Assembly (NCBI GenBank): GCA_903893545.1
Contig: CAITMJ010000018.1
Location: 124,001-188,000 of the forward strand
Reading direction: 5' to 3'
Source: an uncultured Chlamydiae bacterium
GTDB lineage: Bacteria > Chlamydiota > Chlamydiia > Chlamydiales > SM23-39
Length of the DNA: 64,000 bases
Under the pieces are notes generated by a model. That model worked only from the letters and a program-made list of their open reading frames with translations, did not search any database and was not told the DNA's origin. The position numbers and the translations under genes are program-made. Positions 1 to 8,842 of the stretch are shown here, in pieces; the first letter of the stretch is position 1, and each line of letters begins with the position of its first letter.

Positions 1-2
1 CA

Positions 3-278
3 GCTCATCCAGGCGATTTTACCATTCTAAAGATCATTAAACTCGTAGCTACTCTCCTCATCGCTCCTATCAATTGGATGCTCTCTTGCTGCAACAGGAA
101 CCCAGCAATTGAAGAGAGCAAAGAGGGGAGCGCATCTAAATTGCCTCTATCAAAGTCGGTCACTCCTAAGGTCATCCATCTGCCCATAGATACAGCTAAA
201 GTTGAAGAGGCCAAAAAGCTTGCGCTAGCACTAAATCCGGAAGAGCTGAATATATTTCTCGCTGCCCTCAAAGTCTGA
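3..278 (+). CDS. C-terminal end of an unidentified protein, cut by the left edge
   Basis: The reading frame is open from base 3 to a TGA at 276-278, so this is the last ~91 residues of a longer gene. An internal ATG at 78 could give a 66-residue protein, but the upstream codons read cleanly and include a hydrophobic stretch (IIKLVATLLIAPINWML), so continuation from the left is more likely. The C-terminus is Ala/Leu/Glu-rich and probably helical. I do not recognise the family. A strong terminator follows immediately, so this is the last gene of its transcription unit. Confidence 0.55.
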   Translation, partial: AHPGDFTILKIIKLVATLLIAPINWMLSCCNRNPAIEESKEGSASKLPLSKSVTPKVIHLPIDTAKVEEAKKLALALNPEELNIFLAALKV

Positions 279-284
279 TCAGAC

Positions 285-315
285 AACCCGTGAAGATTTT
301 CTTCACGGGTTTTTT
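285..315 (+). terminator. Rho-independent terminator
   Basis: An 11-bp perfect stem (AACCCGTGAAG at 285-295 against 301-311) with a 5-nt loop is followed by a T run. It closes the edge gene that stops at 278 and separates it from the gene starting at 339. Confidence 0.9.
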
Positions 316-338
316 CCATTTCTGATACAGTCTGGATC

Positions 339-722
339 ATGATTTTTGGTCTCATACCCAACGAAGCAAGCGAGCTCACCGCTGCCCAGGAAACGATTTT
401 CCAAGGCGCAGATGCTATGCCTTCAGGCAACTATGGCTTGGCTTTTGTGAAGATGCTTTTAACTCTAGTATTCCTACTCTCTCTCTTTATCATCACCGTT
501 TGGTTTTTAAAGCGCCTCATTCGATCTAGACTAGAAAAAGGATCGGGACAACAGAAAATCATTCAAGTATTAGAAAAGAAGATGATCAGCCCCAAAACGA
601 TGCTCTATGTCATTGAAGTTGAGGGAAAAAGAATTCTAGTCGCCGAATCCCATCTCGAAGTTCGCCCGATTTCAGAGATCGGAAACGAACCGGTATCTGT
701 CGATTCGACTCCCATCGCTTAA
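339..722 (+). CDS. FliO-like single-pass membrane protein
   Basis: 127 residues. A short N-terminal region leads into one transmembrane helix (about residues 37-57, FVKMLLTLVFLLSLFIITVW), then a basic stretch and a small beta-rich domain reading VLEKKMISPKTMLYVIEVEG. That pattern (positively charged, 'ISPK..LYVIEVEGK.ILVAES') is the one seen in FliO, an accessory membrane protein of flagellar/type III export gates. It is an inference from motif shape, not a firm family assignment. The gene sits alone behind a terminator, and its last 51 bases overlap the convergent gene at 672-1232. An alternative ATG at 417 would shorten the N-terminus but keep the membrane helix. Confidence 0.45.
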   Translation: MIFGLIPNEASELTAAQETIFQGADAMPSGNYGLAFVKMLLTLVFLLSLFIITVWFLKRLIRSRLEKGSGQQKIIQVLEKKMISPKTMLYVIEVEGKRILVAESHLEVRPISEIGNEPVSVDSTPIA

Positions 723-1232
723 ACTTCCAATCGGCTGAAAGCAAAAGGCGAGAAAGCCGTGCATTTTCGCGCTTCGATCCGTCCACCAAGGTCTCTGTTG
801 ATCAGTTTTCACAAGTTTCCTGACGTCATCTTTGCGCTCTACACCGCTCCACTCCCGTTCTAATGTAGCAATAACTGGGCGCATCGGTAGAGGAAAAACC
901 AATCCACAAAGCGCAGCGCATTCGACGGCAAGCACATAGAGAGGCGTCTTAACAAGAAAACAAACTTCTTGAGCCAGGGAAAACCAAGCTTCAGGAAGAT
1001 CTCTTTTTAAAAGATTTGCAGAGACAAGGGTCACGCAGCGAACCGCATGCGCGGCCGCAATCACCGCTGAATAAAGAGGCAACCCCATCAAAATCAAGAA
1101 ACACTTTGCAGCAATGTCCTGCACTTTATCTGGAAGATACATCAGCTTGGCAGCATCTCGATTGTCGACAGCAACGTATTCAACAAATCCCTTGTGATAT
1201 TCTACTTCAGCCAAAAGCCACGAGGTGTTCAC
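672..1232 (-). CDS. Conserved-type hypothetical protein with hydrophobic centre
   Basis: 186 residues from a GTG start whose GTGA overlaps the stop of the upstream NfeD-like gene by 4 nt, so the two are translationally coupled. The middle third is hydrophobic (about residues 42-70 and 88-115) and may form two or three membrane segments. The C-terminal ~60 residues are polar and basic with WSGVERKDDVRKLVKTDQQRPWW. I do not recognise the family. Its 3' end runs 51 bases into the convergent FliO-like gene, an arrangement that could give antisense interference between the two transcripts. Confidence 0.6.
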   Translation of the reverse strand: MNTSWLLAEVEYHKGFVEYVAVDNRDAAKLMYLPDKVQDIAAKCFLILMGLPLYSAVIAAAHAVRCVTLVSANLLKRDLPEAWFSLAQEVCFLVKTPLYVLAVECAALCGLVFPLPMRPVIATLEREWSGVERKDDVRKLVKTDQQRPWWTDRSAKMHGFLAFCFQPIGSLSDGSRIDRYRFVSDL

Positions 1233-1693
1233 GGAACTTTCCTAGCAGAAACAACGAGTAAAAGACCTCGACTTTCAGTAACGCTTACCTCAATTCCCTT
1301 CTCAATATCGCCGCTCTCTGAGATGGCTGAATAGAATTGACCATCGATCTCAATTTGACCAGAAGGTTTTAAATCCGTTGTCGCTTTTGCAATCTTTCCA
1401 ATCATCTCCCTAGAAGATTCGATGACCTCGAAATCTGCAGTCAAAAGAACCGTTTCTTTCCTAGCTGATAAGCGAACCCTCCAAAGAGCAAAGCGAACGA
1501 TCGCGTATACAGCAGCCGAAAGAGAGAGAAGGTAAAGAGTGAGCAATAAAAAGCCGGGTCTTGTCGCATGAAAAAGGAAAATGCTCATCAGGAGTAAAAA
1601 GCTTCCCCCAACAGCTAACACCGCACGAGGGAGAAAAAACTCCAAATAAATGAAAAAAAGTCCTGAAAGGGCAAGCGCCCATACAAAAAGCAT
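1229..1693 (-). CDS. NfeD-like membrane protein
   Basis: 154 residues. Two or three N-terminal hydrophobic helices (MLFVWALALSGLFFIYLEFF and following) lead to a C-terminal beta-rich domain of ~60 residues (VIESSREMIGKIAKATTDLKP ...GQ..IDGQFYSA), the OB-fold layout of NfeD proteins, which usually partner SPFH/stomatin proteins at the membrane. A start at ATG 1693 leaves an 8-nt gap after hemL. A longer TTG start at 1729 would overlap hemL and is less likely. It lies second in a minus-strand operon hemL - this gene - 672..1232. No stomatin gene is visible nearby. Confidence 0.6.
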   Translation of the reverse strand: MLFVWALALSGLFFIYLEFFLPRAVLAVGGSFLLLMSIFLFHATRPGFLLLTLYLLSLSAAVYAIVRFALWRVRLSARKETVLLTADFEVIESSREMIGKIAKATTDLKPSGQIEIDGQFYSAISESGDIEKGIEVSVTESRGLLLVVSARKVP

Positions 1694-1701
1694 GTTACAG
1701 T

Positions 1702-2982
1702 TTATATCCCGTCTCTTAATAAAGAGCAAATGACATTCGCAGTAAAATCTAAACGTTCATCGGTGTGCGCAGCGGAAACAAACCACGCCTCAGAAGAAGC
1801 GGGAGGAATGTAAATTCCCCGCTCAAAAAGAGCTTTAAAAAACCGTCTGAACTTCGCCTCATCGATAGATTTTAAATCTTCTTTATTTCGCACTTGTTTA
1901 ACGCCAAAAAAGAGAGTGAACATCGATCCGCAGCGCTGGATACAACCAGGAATCTTCTCCAATGCTTTTTCAATCGGCAAGACCAGCCGTTTTGTCTTCT
2001 CTTCAAGGCGCTGATAAAAGCCTTCCACTTCAAGTTGCCGAAGCGTCTCAAGCCCCGCACACATCGCTACTGGATTTCCAGACAAGGTGCCTGCCTGATA
2101 GACCTGTCCAATAGGAGCTAAAACGTCCATAATTTTCGCCTTGCCGCCAACAGCTGCTGCAGGAAATCCGCCGCCGATAATTTTGCCAAAACAGGTCATA
2201 TCGGGATCGATGCCAAAAAACCCTTGAGCGCCACCTAGCGCCACTCTAAATCCTGTGATTACTTCATCGAAAATGAGCAGCGCTCCAGCAAGAGCCGTCT
2301 CTTCGCGAAGCATTTCCAAAAAACCTTTCTCTGGCAGCACAACGCCCATGTTCCCTGCAATCGGCTCTACAATGACAGCAGCGATTTTTTCCCCATTGCC
2401 GCTTCGCAAAAAAGAGCGAACAGCTCCGATGTCATTGAATGGAAGGCAAATCGTATCTGCAATCGCGCTAGCGTTGACTCCCTTTGACGTCGCCTCCACG
2501 TTTAAAGCCGACACGCCAGAGCCCGCTTGCACCAGCAAAGAGTCAGAGTGTCCATGGTAATGCCCGATAAATTTTACAATCTTCTGCCGGCCAGTGTATC
2601 CCCTTGCAATGCGAAGCGCGGTCATCGTCGCCTCAGTTCCCGATGAAACAAAGCGAAGTTTTTCCACCGAAGGGATCAACTCTACGATTTTGCGAGCAAG
2701 CTCCCCTTCGATTTTGGTCGCAATGCCAAAGGAAGACCCCTTCTCGATTTGCTGCTGCGTTGCCCGCACAACCCGAGGCTCGGCGTGGCCCAAAATGAGC
2801 TGTCCCCAACTGCCGCAATAATCGATAAACTCTCTTCCATCTACATCGCAAATCAAATCCCCGCTTCCCGATGCGACAATCATCGGCTGCATCCCTACGG
2901 CTTGAAAAGAACGGACTGGAGAGTTAACGCCGCCGGGAATCACCTTGCAAGCGTCTGCAAAAATCATTTCAGAAATCGTCAT
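1702..2982 (-). CDS. hemL: Glutamate-1-semialdehyde 2,1-aminomutase
   Basis: 426 residues, the normal length. Converts glutamate-1-semialdehyde to 5-aminolevulinate, the committed tetrapyrrole precursor of the C5 (tRNA-Glu) route, in the cytoplasm. The PLP lysine is K267 in CFGKIIGGGFP, the PLP-phosphate loop is SSGTEATM at 113-120, and FDEVITGFR at 238-246 contains the PLP-pyridine aspartate. The start ATG (2980-2982) lies at the edge of a perfect 17-bp palindrome shared with the divergent tamA upstream region. It heads an operon with the NfeD-like and 672-1232 genes. Confidence 0.96.
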   Translation of the reverse strand: MTISEMIFADACKVIPGGVNSPVRSFQAVGMQPMIVASGSGDLICDVDGREFIDYCGSWGQLILGHAEPRVVRATQQQIEKGSSFGIATKIEGELARKIVELIPSVEKLRFVSSGTEATMTALRIARGYTGRQKIVKFIGHYHGHSDSLLVQAGSGVSALNVEATSKGVNASAIADTICLPFNDIGAVRSFLRSGNGEKIAAVIVEPIAGNMGVVLPEKGFLEMLREETALAGALLIFDEVITGFRVALGGAQGFFGIDPDMTCFGKIIGGGFPAAAVGGKAKIMDVLAPIGQVYQAGTLSGNPVAMCAGLETLRQLEVEGFYQRLEEKTKRLVLPIEKALEKIPGCIQRCGSMFTLFFGVKQVRNKEDLKSIDEAKFRRFFKALFERGIYIPPASSEAWFVSAAHTDERLDFTANVICSLLRDGI

Positions 2983-2997
2983 AGCATGTCATGCTAT
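2981..2997. promoter_or_regulatory. Perfect palindrome between hemL and tamA
   Basis: ATAGCATG-T-CATGCTAT: two 8-bp arms around one central base, overlapping the hemL start codon and lying 48 bp before the chosen tamA start. It could be an operator for the divergent pair or a hairpin masking the hemL initiation site. Function is not shown by the sequence. Confidence 0.45.
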
Positions 2998-3044
2998 CAA
3001 TGACACTTGATTTAAGCACTTCTTTTCGGGCACACTGCGAAACT

Positions 3045-4802
3045 ATGAAGCGTGTACTTAAGCTCTTCTTCCTATCACCGATGGTTGTAGTTGCTCTTCA
3101 CTACGATGTAAAATTTGTCGGTTTGGATGATTCTGCTTGTTTAAAAGCGGTGAAAAACACCTCTGATCTTATCAATTTAGAAGATCGTCCTCCCTCCTCG
3201 ATCAATGGACTAAAATTTCGCATCGAGGCCGACATCCCCTCTCTTCTCAAAGTGATGCGCGCGTTTTCCTATTACGACGCATCGTTTACTTACGCAATCG
3301 ACCCCAAGCATGATCCGGTACAAGTTGTTGTCCGTATTCATCCAGGCGCTCCCTATACGCTCGGCTCGTATCAGGTCTTTCACGGCGCATGCAAAGAACT
3401 CGCCAGTGTTGTGGACTGCACTCCCCTGACCCCTGAACATTTGGGCTTAAAAATCGATCAGCCGATCCACTCTGTAGAGATCGTCAACGCAGAATTGCAA
3501 GTGCTGACAGAGCTCTCGCGCTGCGGTTATCCACTAGCAGTCATCGATAAGCGAAGAGTGGAGGTCGATGAAGCGAAAAAAGAGGTAGCCGCAGCTGTCT
3601 GCATTCAAGAAGGTCCTCTTTCAAAATTCGGCCCTTCTTATTTCTTTGGATTGCAAAATATCCACCCGCGATACATCGAACGGAGGGTTACATGGAAAGA
3701 AGGAGAAGTTTACGATTCGGACCGAATTGCAGAAACGCAAGTCAAAATGTTAAAAACCGATCTATTCAGCTCCGTCTATATTTCTCATGGAGAAAAGCTC
3801 GATGAAGCCGGCCAACTGCCGATGCAAATCCGCTTTACAGAGGCCAAGCATAAACAGTTAAGTCTTGGCGTCTATTATGCGCAGGCCGATGGATTTGGCG
3901 GCTCTTTTTCTTGGACCAACCGAAATTTCCGAGGCATGGGAGAAGTCCTAAGCCTAGAAGGAGACTTTGCAACGCACTGTCTTTCCGGAGAAATCAGCTA
4001 CAAAAAACCCGATTTTCTCCACCAAAATCAATCGTATCGAGCAAAAGCGGGTCTCGGCCGCGAGAAAATTCACCCCTACCTAGCTTTTGTCTATTATTTT
4101 GCCAATTACATTGAGAAAAAATTCGGCCCAAAAGAGACGTTCTCGATCGGCCTTAAGGCAGACCACGATACAATTTCTCATAGCGCGACTAACGGCACCT
4201 ATTGCCTGATCGGACTTCCCATTTTTCTCAAATACGACAATAGCAACAATCCGCTCGACGCCACGACGGGATACACAATCGTCTATTCGGCAACGCCTTA
4301 CCAATCTCTTTTTTATGGAGACCAACACTTTGTTAAACAGCGCCTCACAGGCACTGGTTATATCCCTCTGACCACGAAAAAACATCTTGTTTTAGCATTG
4401 CGCGCGCAATTCGGCTCGATCGCAGGGACAAGACAAGAAAACGTTCCGCTCACAAAATTATTTCTAGGCGGCACCGAAGACGATCTTCGCGGCTACCGCT
4501 ACATGTCGGTCAGTCCGCTCAATAAAAATCATCAATCGCTCGGCGGGCGATCGGCGATTTTTGCAACCGCAGAATTGAGAGTCCGGATCGGAGCTTTCGG
4601 CCTTGTTCCGTTTGCTGATTTTGGCACGGTGACATTCAATGAATTTCCTCAATTCCATGCGAAATGGTTTAAATCTGTGGGCATCGGGGCTCGCTACTTC
4701 GCCTTCTTCGGACCGCTTCGGCTCGATGTTGGCTTTCCTCTCAACCGAAGAAGCGTCGACCCAGCCTTTCACGTCTATGCAAGCGCGGGGCAAACATTTT
4801 GA
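3045..4802 (+). CDS. tamA: TamA-like outer-membrane beta-barrel (Omp85 family)
   Basis: 585 residues from ATG 3045, which gives a basic start plus hydrophobic signal segment (MKRVLKLFFLSPMVVVAL); a longer frame to 2991 lacks a signal. An N-terminal half with POTRA-like segments is followed by a C-terminal 16-strand-type barrel. The Omp85 hallmark appears as LFLGGTEDDLRGYR, and the last residue is Phe, the beta-signal needed for BAM-dependent insertion. Members partner TamB in assembly of a subset of outer-membrane proteins or in lipid transport. The stop overlaps the next gene's TTG start by 4 nt. BamA is an alternative, but the three-POTRA size and the tamB neighbour favour TamA. Confidence 0.85.
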   Translation: MKRVLKLFFLSPMVVVALHYDVKFVGLDDSACLKAVKNTSDLINLEDRPPSSINGLKFRIEADIPSLLKVMRAFSYYDASFTYAIDPKHDPVQVVVRIHPGAPYTLGSYQVFHGACKELASVVDCTPLTPEHLGLKIDQPIHSVEIVNAELQVLTELSRCGYPLAVIDKRRVEVDEAKKEVAAAVCIQEGPLSKFGPSYFFGLQNIHPRYIERRVTWKEGEVYDSDRIAETQVKMLKTDLFSSVYISHGEKLDEAGQLPMQIRFTEAKHKQLSLGVYYAQADGFGGSFSWTNRNFRGMGEVLSLEGDFATHCLSGEISYKKPDFLHQNQSYRAKAGLGREKIHPYLAFVYYFANYIEKKFGPKETFSIGLKADHDTISHSATNGTYCLIGLPIFLKYDNSNNPLDATTGYTIVYSATPYQSLFYGDQHFVKQRLTGTGYIPLTTKKHLVLALRAQFGSIAGTRQENVPLTKLFLGGTEDDLRGYRYMSVSPLNKNHQSLGGRSAIFATAELRVRIGAFGLVPFADFGTVTFNEFPQFHAKWFKSVGIGARYFAFFGPLRLDVGFPLNRRSVDPAFHVYASAGQTF

Positions 4803-7800
4803 TAAAATGGCTTAAAATCACCATCTTTTCCCTTCTCACTTTGGCCGCAATTTTTATCGGGCTCATCGAAACGGGCCCCGGTCAACGCTTCCTCCAAAAA
4901 AAGATGCTCGACGCATTTTCCTATTCTGGAATCAATGTTGAGGCAGTCCGCTTTAACGGCCGCCTCCCCAAAGAAATCGATCTTACCAACGCCCGCATCG
5001 ATTTTGAGAACACAACGATCCTTATCGACCATCTTCACATCGAACTCTCTCCTCTTGCTCTTTTGAAAAAAGAACTCCTCATCGAAAAACTTAACGCCGA
5101 TGGCGTCACCTTTGAAAAAATCCCCACATCTGCGGCCGGAGGACACATTGCCCCGCCCCTGACCATTACCATACGCTCATTTGATATCAGGGATCTTCAT
5201 TACCCCTCATTGCCAGCTTTCAGCTGCCACGGAAAATTTCAGATAAAACCAAATGGCCACGCATCTTTAAACTGCGAGATCGAAGAACCTTTTGAAGCGC
5301 ATGCGCTGGCGCAAGGAACTTTCGACAATTTTTCTCTTAGCTTAAGCGGCCAATTCCAAGAGTTTTTATTCAAAGTGCACGTCGTAAAAAAAGAAAATGA
5401 GCCATTTGAGTTTCCAAGACTTCTCATCGCAGGCCACGGCATCCGCGTAGAGGGAAACTTCCTCCTCGATGAAAAAAAACATCTCGCAAAAGGAAATCTG
5501 CAGCTACTAGCAAAACCGTTCGGACAGCCCGTAACTGCTGCCGGCTCAATCGCAGGATCTTGGGAAGGGAATCGTTTTACAGGCACCCTCGAGGCAGGCG
5601 GGCAATTCTTGGGTGAAACATGGGCTCTTGTAACGCCCTTATCTGCGGATAAAACCAATGGAGTTGCTTTAGAAGAGCTCCATCTAAAATCGCCTCTATT
5701 CGATGGAACGGGAGATCTCTTTTGGAAAAATGGCCATTTTTCTGGCCACCTCGCCTCCGAGCTCAATCTCCTACTTATGCCCTACTATTCTTTAAGCGGC
5801 CATCTTGCGAGCACCATTGCTTTTGATGAGGAGATCAGCGTTGACGCCCTTGTGACAGAATTTAGCGCAGGTTCATTCTCCTGCCAAGACGCTTCCATTC
5901 AGGGCCGCTCAAAACATAACGCCAAGATCGAACTGCATGAGGCAAAATGGAACACCCTCAACGTCGATGCGGCCACTCTTACCGCTGAAAAAACTGGAGA
6001 AAACTGGCATAGCTTCCTATCTGTTGTAGGACCCGTGCTAAGCGGACAGTTAGAAGGCTTTTTTCGCCCCGGCCAAATCATTGTCCAAGAGGCCAGCGGC
6101 CAGTATCTAGGCGTCCCCTTCAATACCGAAACGCCCTCTTTTATCGCCTGGTCAAAAGATCAACTAAACGTTCAACCGTTGGCACTTCATGTCGGAGAAA
6201 ACGGAACAGTTTCTCTTTCCCTTGGCCAAGCGAAAGAGAAAACCGAGTGCCAGCTAAAATTGCACGCATTTCCCCTCTCTCTTCTCTCTAGCTCCCTCAT
6301 CGGCGATCTCGAAATGGCCCTCGTTGTCCAAGAAATCAACGACAAAACCAATGGCCAGATCCAAGCGTCTATCTCAAATGCTCTGATGCTCGTGCAAGGA
6401 GATCAATATGTCCCAGCAAAAGGGCAGTTAGAAGCGAACCTCGATAGAAATCAGCTCCATCTCAAAGCCAATGTAGATGTAAGAGACTCCCTTATTTCCT
6501 CGATTGATCTTTCCCTTCCAGTGCGCATAGAACTCTGGCCGCAAGTATGGGAAGTTTACGCCGATCAAGCGACCTCTGGCACATTGCATTGCAATGGAAA
6601 AATCGAAGAAGTCCTCGATTTTTTCCGTCTAGGGATGCACCGCCTTCAAGGAAACACCACTTGCGATCTCTCCCTGCAAGGAACATTGGCAAATCCCGAG
6701 CTCAAAGGCAGCTTCTCGATGGAAAATGGCGCCTATGAAAACTATCTCACAGGAACTGAGCTTACCGATATAAAAGCAGAGATAAAAGCGGACGGCAATC
6801 ATCTTATCCTCACAGCTCTTACCGCCCAAGACACCGTAAAAAAAGGAAAGTTTACCGCCACGGGAGACCTCCTCGTCTCGTTGCCCGAACACTTCCCCTT
6901 CCACCTCGCACTCGATTTTACCCGGATGAATATCGTCCAGATCGACCTCATTGCCGCAGAGGCCGAAGGGCACCTTACTATTGACGGGGATCTTCACTCA
7001 GCTCTTGCAAAAGGACGCATTGAAATCGTCGAGAGCGACATCGCAATCCCCGATAAAATCCCCCGCTCTTACCCCGATCTTCAAGTCGTCTACAAACACG
7101 CCCAAAAAGCCGCCGCGCCCCCGCCGCCCAAAAAACCTTATCCACTCAACCTCGATATCGCGATCGATGCTCCAGAAGGAATCTTCATCGACGGGCGAGG
7201 CCTTCACTCCGAATGGCACGGTCAATTTGCCGTTGGGGGCACATTTACAAATCCTTCAGCGCTTGGAAAGCTCGAACTCATTCACGGCGAATTTGTCTTT
7301 GCCGGCCGCCGCTTCCAGCTGACAGAAGGAGCCCTTTCGTTGCAGGGAAAACCCTATGAGATGCCCTCGATCAACATCGCTGCGACCACCTCAGAAAAAG
7401 CCATTTCCATCACCGCACACATCGTAGGTCCGCTCAATAAACCACAAATCACCTTCCAATCCACCCCCCCACTGCCGATGAGCGGCATTCTCTCCTATCT
7501 CATCTTCGGCAAAGACCTCTCAGAAGTCAGTGGCATTCAAGCATTGCAACTGGCAGGCACAATCGCAAGCGTTGCCGGTGAAGGACCAGATATCCTCGAA
7601 ATGGTCCGGAAAGCGCTCGGCGTCGATCGCCTCCAGATCGTCCTTACGCCCAGCGGGGCAGAAGGAGGAGAGACTCTTGCGCTCGAGATCGGCAAAATCG
7701 TCTTCCCCGGTTTTACCGTCTTTATTCGACAAGGCGCCGAAGATAGCGCTCCTTACATCGGCATCGAGGTCGACCTCACCCATGGCTTTACATTCGGGGC

Positions 7801-7861
7801 GGAAAGCATCCAACAACCCGAACAAGGAAAGTTTTCTCTTAACTGGAACTTAAACTATTAA
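4799..7861 (+). CDS. tamB: TamB-like envelope-spanning protein (DUF490)
   Basis: 1020 residues from a TTG start overlapping the tamA stop (TTGA), so translation is probably coupled. One N-terminal membrane helix (MIKWLKITIFSLLTLAAIF) anchors it in the inner membrane. The rest is repetitive beta-strand-rich sequence typical of the beta-taco groove that bridges the periplasm. The C-terminal DUF490 region includes GGTFTNPSALGKLELIHGEF, PLPMSGILSYLIFGK, ALQLAGTIASVAG and a final FSLNWNLNY. Family members work with TamA on outer-membrane assembly or bulk lipid transfer. A short proline run (AAAPPPPKKPYP) near residue 770 looks like a flexible hinge. Confidence 0.9.
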   Translation: MIKWLKITIFSLLTLAAIFIGLIETGPGQRFLQKKMLDAFSYSGINVEAVRFNGRLPKEIDLTNARIDFENTTILIDHLHIELSPLALLKKELLIEKLNADGVTFEKIPTSAAGGHIAPPLTITIRSFDIRDLHYPSLPAFSCHGKFQIKPNGHASLNCEIEEPFEAHALAQGTFDNFSLSLSGQFQEFLFKVHVVKKENEPFEFPRLLIAGHGIRVEGNFLLDEKKHLAKGNLQLLAKPFGQPVTAAGSIAGSWEGNRFTGTLEAGGQFLGETWALVTPLSADKTNGVALEELHLKSPLFDGTGDLFWKNGHFSGHLASELNLLLMPYYSLSGHLASTIAFDEEISVDALVTEFSAGSFSCQDASIQGRSKHNAKIELHEAKWNTLNVDAATLTAEKTGENWHSFLSVVGPVLSGQLEGFFRPGQIIVQEASGQYLGVPFNTETPSFIAWSKDQLNVQPLALHVGENGTVSLSLGQAKEKTECQLKLHAFPLSLLSSSLIGDLEMALVVQEINDKTNGQIQASISNALMLVQGDQYVPAKGQLEANLDRNQLHLKANVDVRDSLISSIDLSLPVRIELWPQVWEVYADQATSGTLHCNGKIEEVLDFFRLGMHRLQGNTTCDLSLQGTLANPELKGSFSMENGAYENYLTGTELTDIKAEIKADGNHLILTALTAQDTVKKGKFTATGDLLVSLPEHFPFHLALDFTRMNIVQIDLIAAEAEGHLTIDGDLHSALAKGRIEIVESDIAIPDKIPRSYPDLQVVYKHAQKAAAPPPPKKPYPLNLDIAIDAPEGIFIDGRGLHSEWHGQFAVGGTFTNPSALGKLELIHGEFVFAGRRFQLTEGALSLQGKPYEMPSINIAATTSEKAISITAHIVGPLNKPQITFQSTPPLPMSGILSYLIFGKDLSEVSGIQALQLAGTIASVAGEGPDILEMVRKALGVDRLQIVLTPSGAEGGETLALEIGKIVFPGFTVFIRQGAEDSAPYIGIEVDLTHGFTFGAESIQQPEQGKFSLNWNLNY

Positions 7862-7867
7862 AAATAC

Positions 7868-7886
7868 GTTCTTGAAAATTAAACCT
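7868..7886 (+). repeat. Upstream element, copy 1
   Basis: A 19-bp sequence GTTCTTGAAAATTAAACCT found 43 bp before the gene at 7929. It is identical to 8773-8791 upstream of the paralogue. It contains TTGAAA, which could serve as a -35 box, but no convincing -10 follows at 17 bp. Shared retention suggests a common promoter or regulator site duplicated with the gene. Confidence 0.6.
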
Positions 7887-7928
7887 AAATAGGAGTAGCC
7901 TTCTTTAGACAAAATAAGGCAGGTTTTT

Positions 7929-8747
7929 ATGGCGGCTATTTCAGCGTTTTCAAGCTCATTTGAAGACCCTAATGCGGTTACTTCAGCTTTTGCAACAGAT
8001 TCCTTGCTTTCTATGCTTCCAGATTCGACTCCACTCGAAGACTCTAAAACAATGATTTCAGCCTTTTCTTTAACCTCTATTCTTCCAGCGCAGGTTTTAT
8101 CAGAGACCTCTAAAGCTTCCCCTCTTTTTCCTAGTCAAATTCTATCAAGTCCCAGAAGCTGTAAATCCAGTCGCTGGATCCAAAAGAAGAGCATCGACAA
8201 CGACTATCCTCAAAAAATAGAAGCCCTCAAACGGATGGATGTGAATAGCTTAACCGATTGCCTGGCCAATAAAGTATTCGAAGATTTTCATACTTGGCTT
8301 TCAGTAATTTTAAAGCATTCCAAGCCTCCGGCTTCTGGAAAGATTTTCGGCCGATCTTACTTTGTATATCGGTATGAATCTGAGAAGACTCATGGAGATC
8401 TTTTTGGACGAGCAATGCAAGACACCGATTTTCAATTACTTCGATTCAATGAGGAACTCCGCTCTTCTACCTCTATGGGAGACCTCGAAGAGAAAATCTA
8501 CGGTAAAATCCAAGAAAAATTTTTATTAAAGGTGCAAACACTCATCGACGACTGGCTGCAACAACAATTTCTTACAGATAAAATTTCTCCAGTCATTACT
8601 TTTAAAAACTATTCTCGTATATTATCTGAAGGAAGAACAGTGCTCAGCGTAGCAGCTTACGTCCCTGAAAAAAAACCCCAACAAGACGACGTTTCTTGTT
8701 TTGCGCCCTTAGTTGCGCTCTTTTCTGCAGCGCTAAGGCGACCTTAA
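7929..8747 (+). CDS. Lineage-specific protein, paralogue A of a tandem pair
   Basis: 272 residues, no recognised domain. The first ~80 residues are Ser/Thr/Ala/Pro-rich and low in charge, as in many type III secretion N-termini. A conserved alpha-rich core starts near residue 95 with KRMDV.SLTDCLANKVFEDF, then GR.YFVYRYESEKTHGDLFG, LRFNEELRSS, DLEEKIYGKIQEKFL, DKISPVITF.NYSRILSEG and a Cys-containing end. All of these blocks recur in the downstream gene at 8843. An A8 tract at 8668-8675 precedes the tail. Placement just before a type III translocon operon makes a secreted effector plausible, but that is inference. Confidence 0.7.
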   Translation: MAAISAFSSSFEDPNAVTSAFATDSLLSMLPDSTPLEDSKTMISAFSLTSILPAQVLSETSKASPLFPSQILSSPRSCKSSRWIQKKSIDNDYPQKIEALKRMDVNSLTDCLANKVFEDFHTWLSVILKHSKPPASGKIFGRSYFVYRYESEKTHGDLFGRAMQDTDFQLLRFNEELRSSTSMGDLEEKIYGKIQEKFLLKVQTLIDDWLQQQFLTDKISPVITFKNYSRILSEGRTVLSVAAYVPEKKPQQDDVSCFAPLVALFSAALRRP

Positions 8748-8760
8748 TCTAACCTTAAAC

Positions 8761-8791
8761 TTTCAAGAAGATGTTCTTGAAAATTAAACCT
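8761..8791 (+). repeat. Upstream element, copy 2, with inverted repeat
   Basis: The 19-bp element of copy 1 recurs at 8773-8791. Here it also completes a 9-bp inverted repeat (TTTCAAGAA at 8761-8769 against 8774-8782, 4-nt loop) that copy 1 lacks. There is no T run directly after, so it is not a classic terminator. Confidence 0.5.
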
Positions 8792-8842
8792 CAGTAAGAT
8801 TACCCTCTTCTAGGCACAGTTATAGTCAAAACTGAGGTTTTT

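Noticed and set aside
1694-1729. Upstream TTG start for the NfeD-like gene
   Set aside because: It would run into hemL; ATG 1693 keeps a clean hydrophobic N-terminus.
2991-3044. Earlier ATG for tamA
   Set aside because: The extra 18 residues precede and spoil the signal peptide beginning at ATG 3045.
8761-8782. Terminator between the two paralogues
   Set aside because: A 9-bp inverted repeat is present but no T run follows it; it overlaps the shared upstream element.
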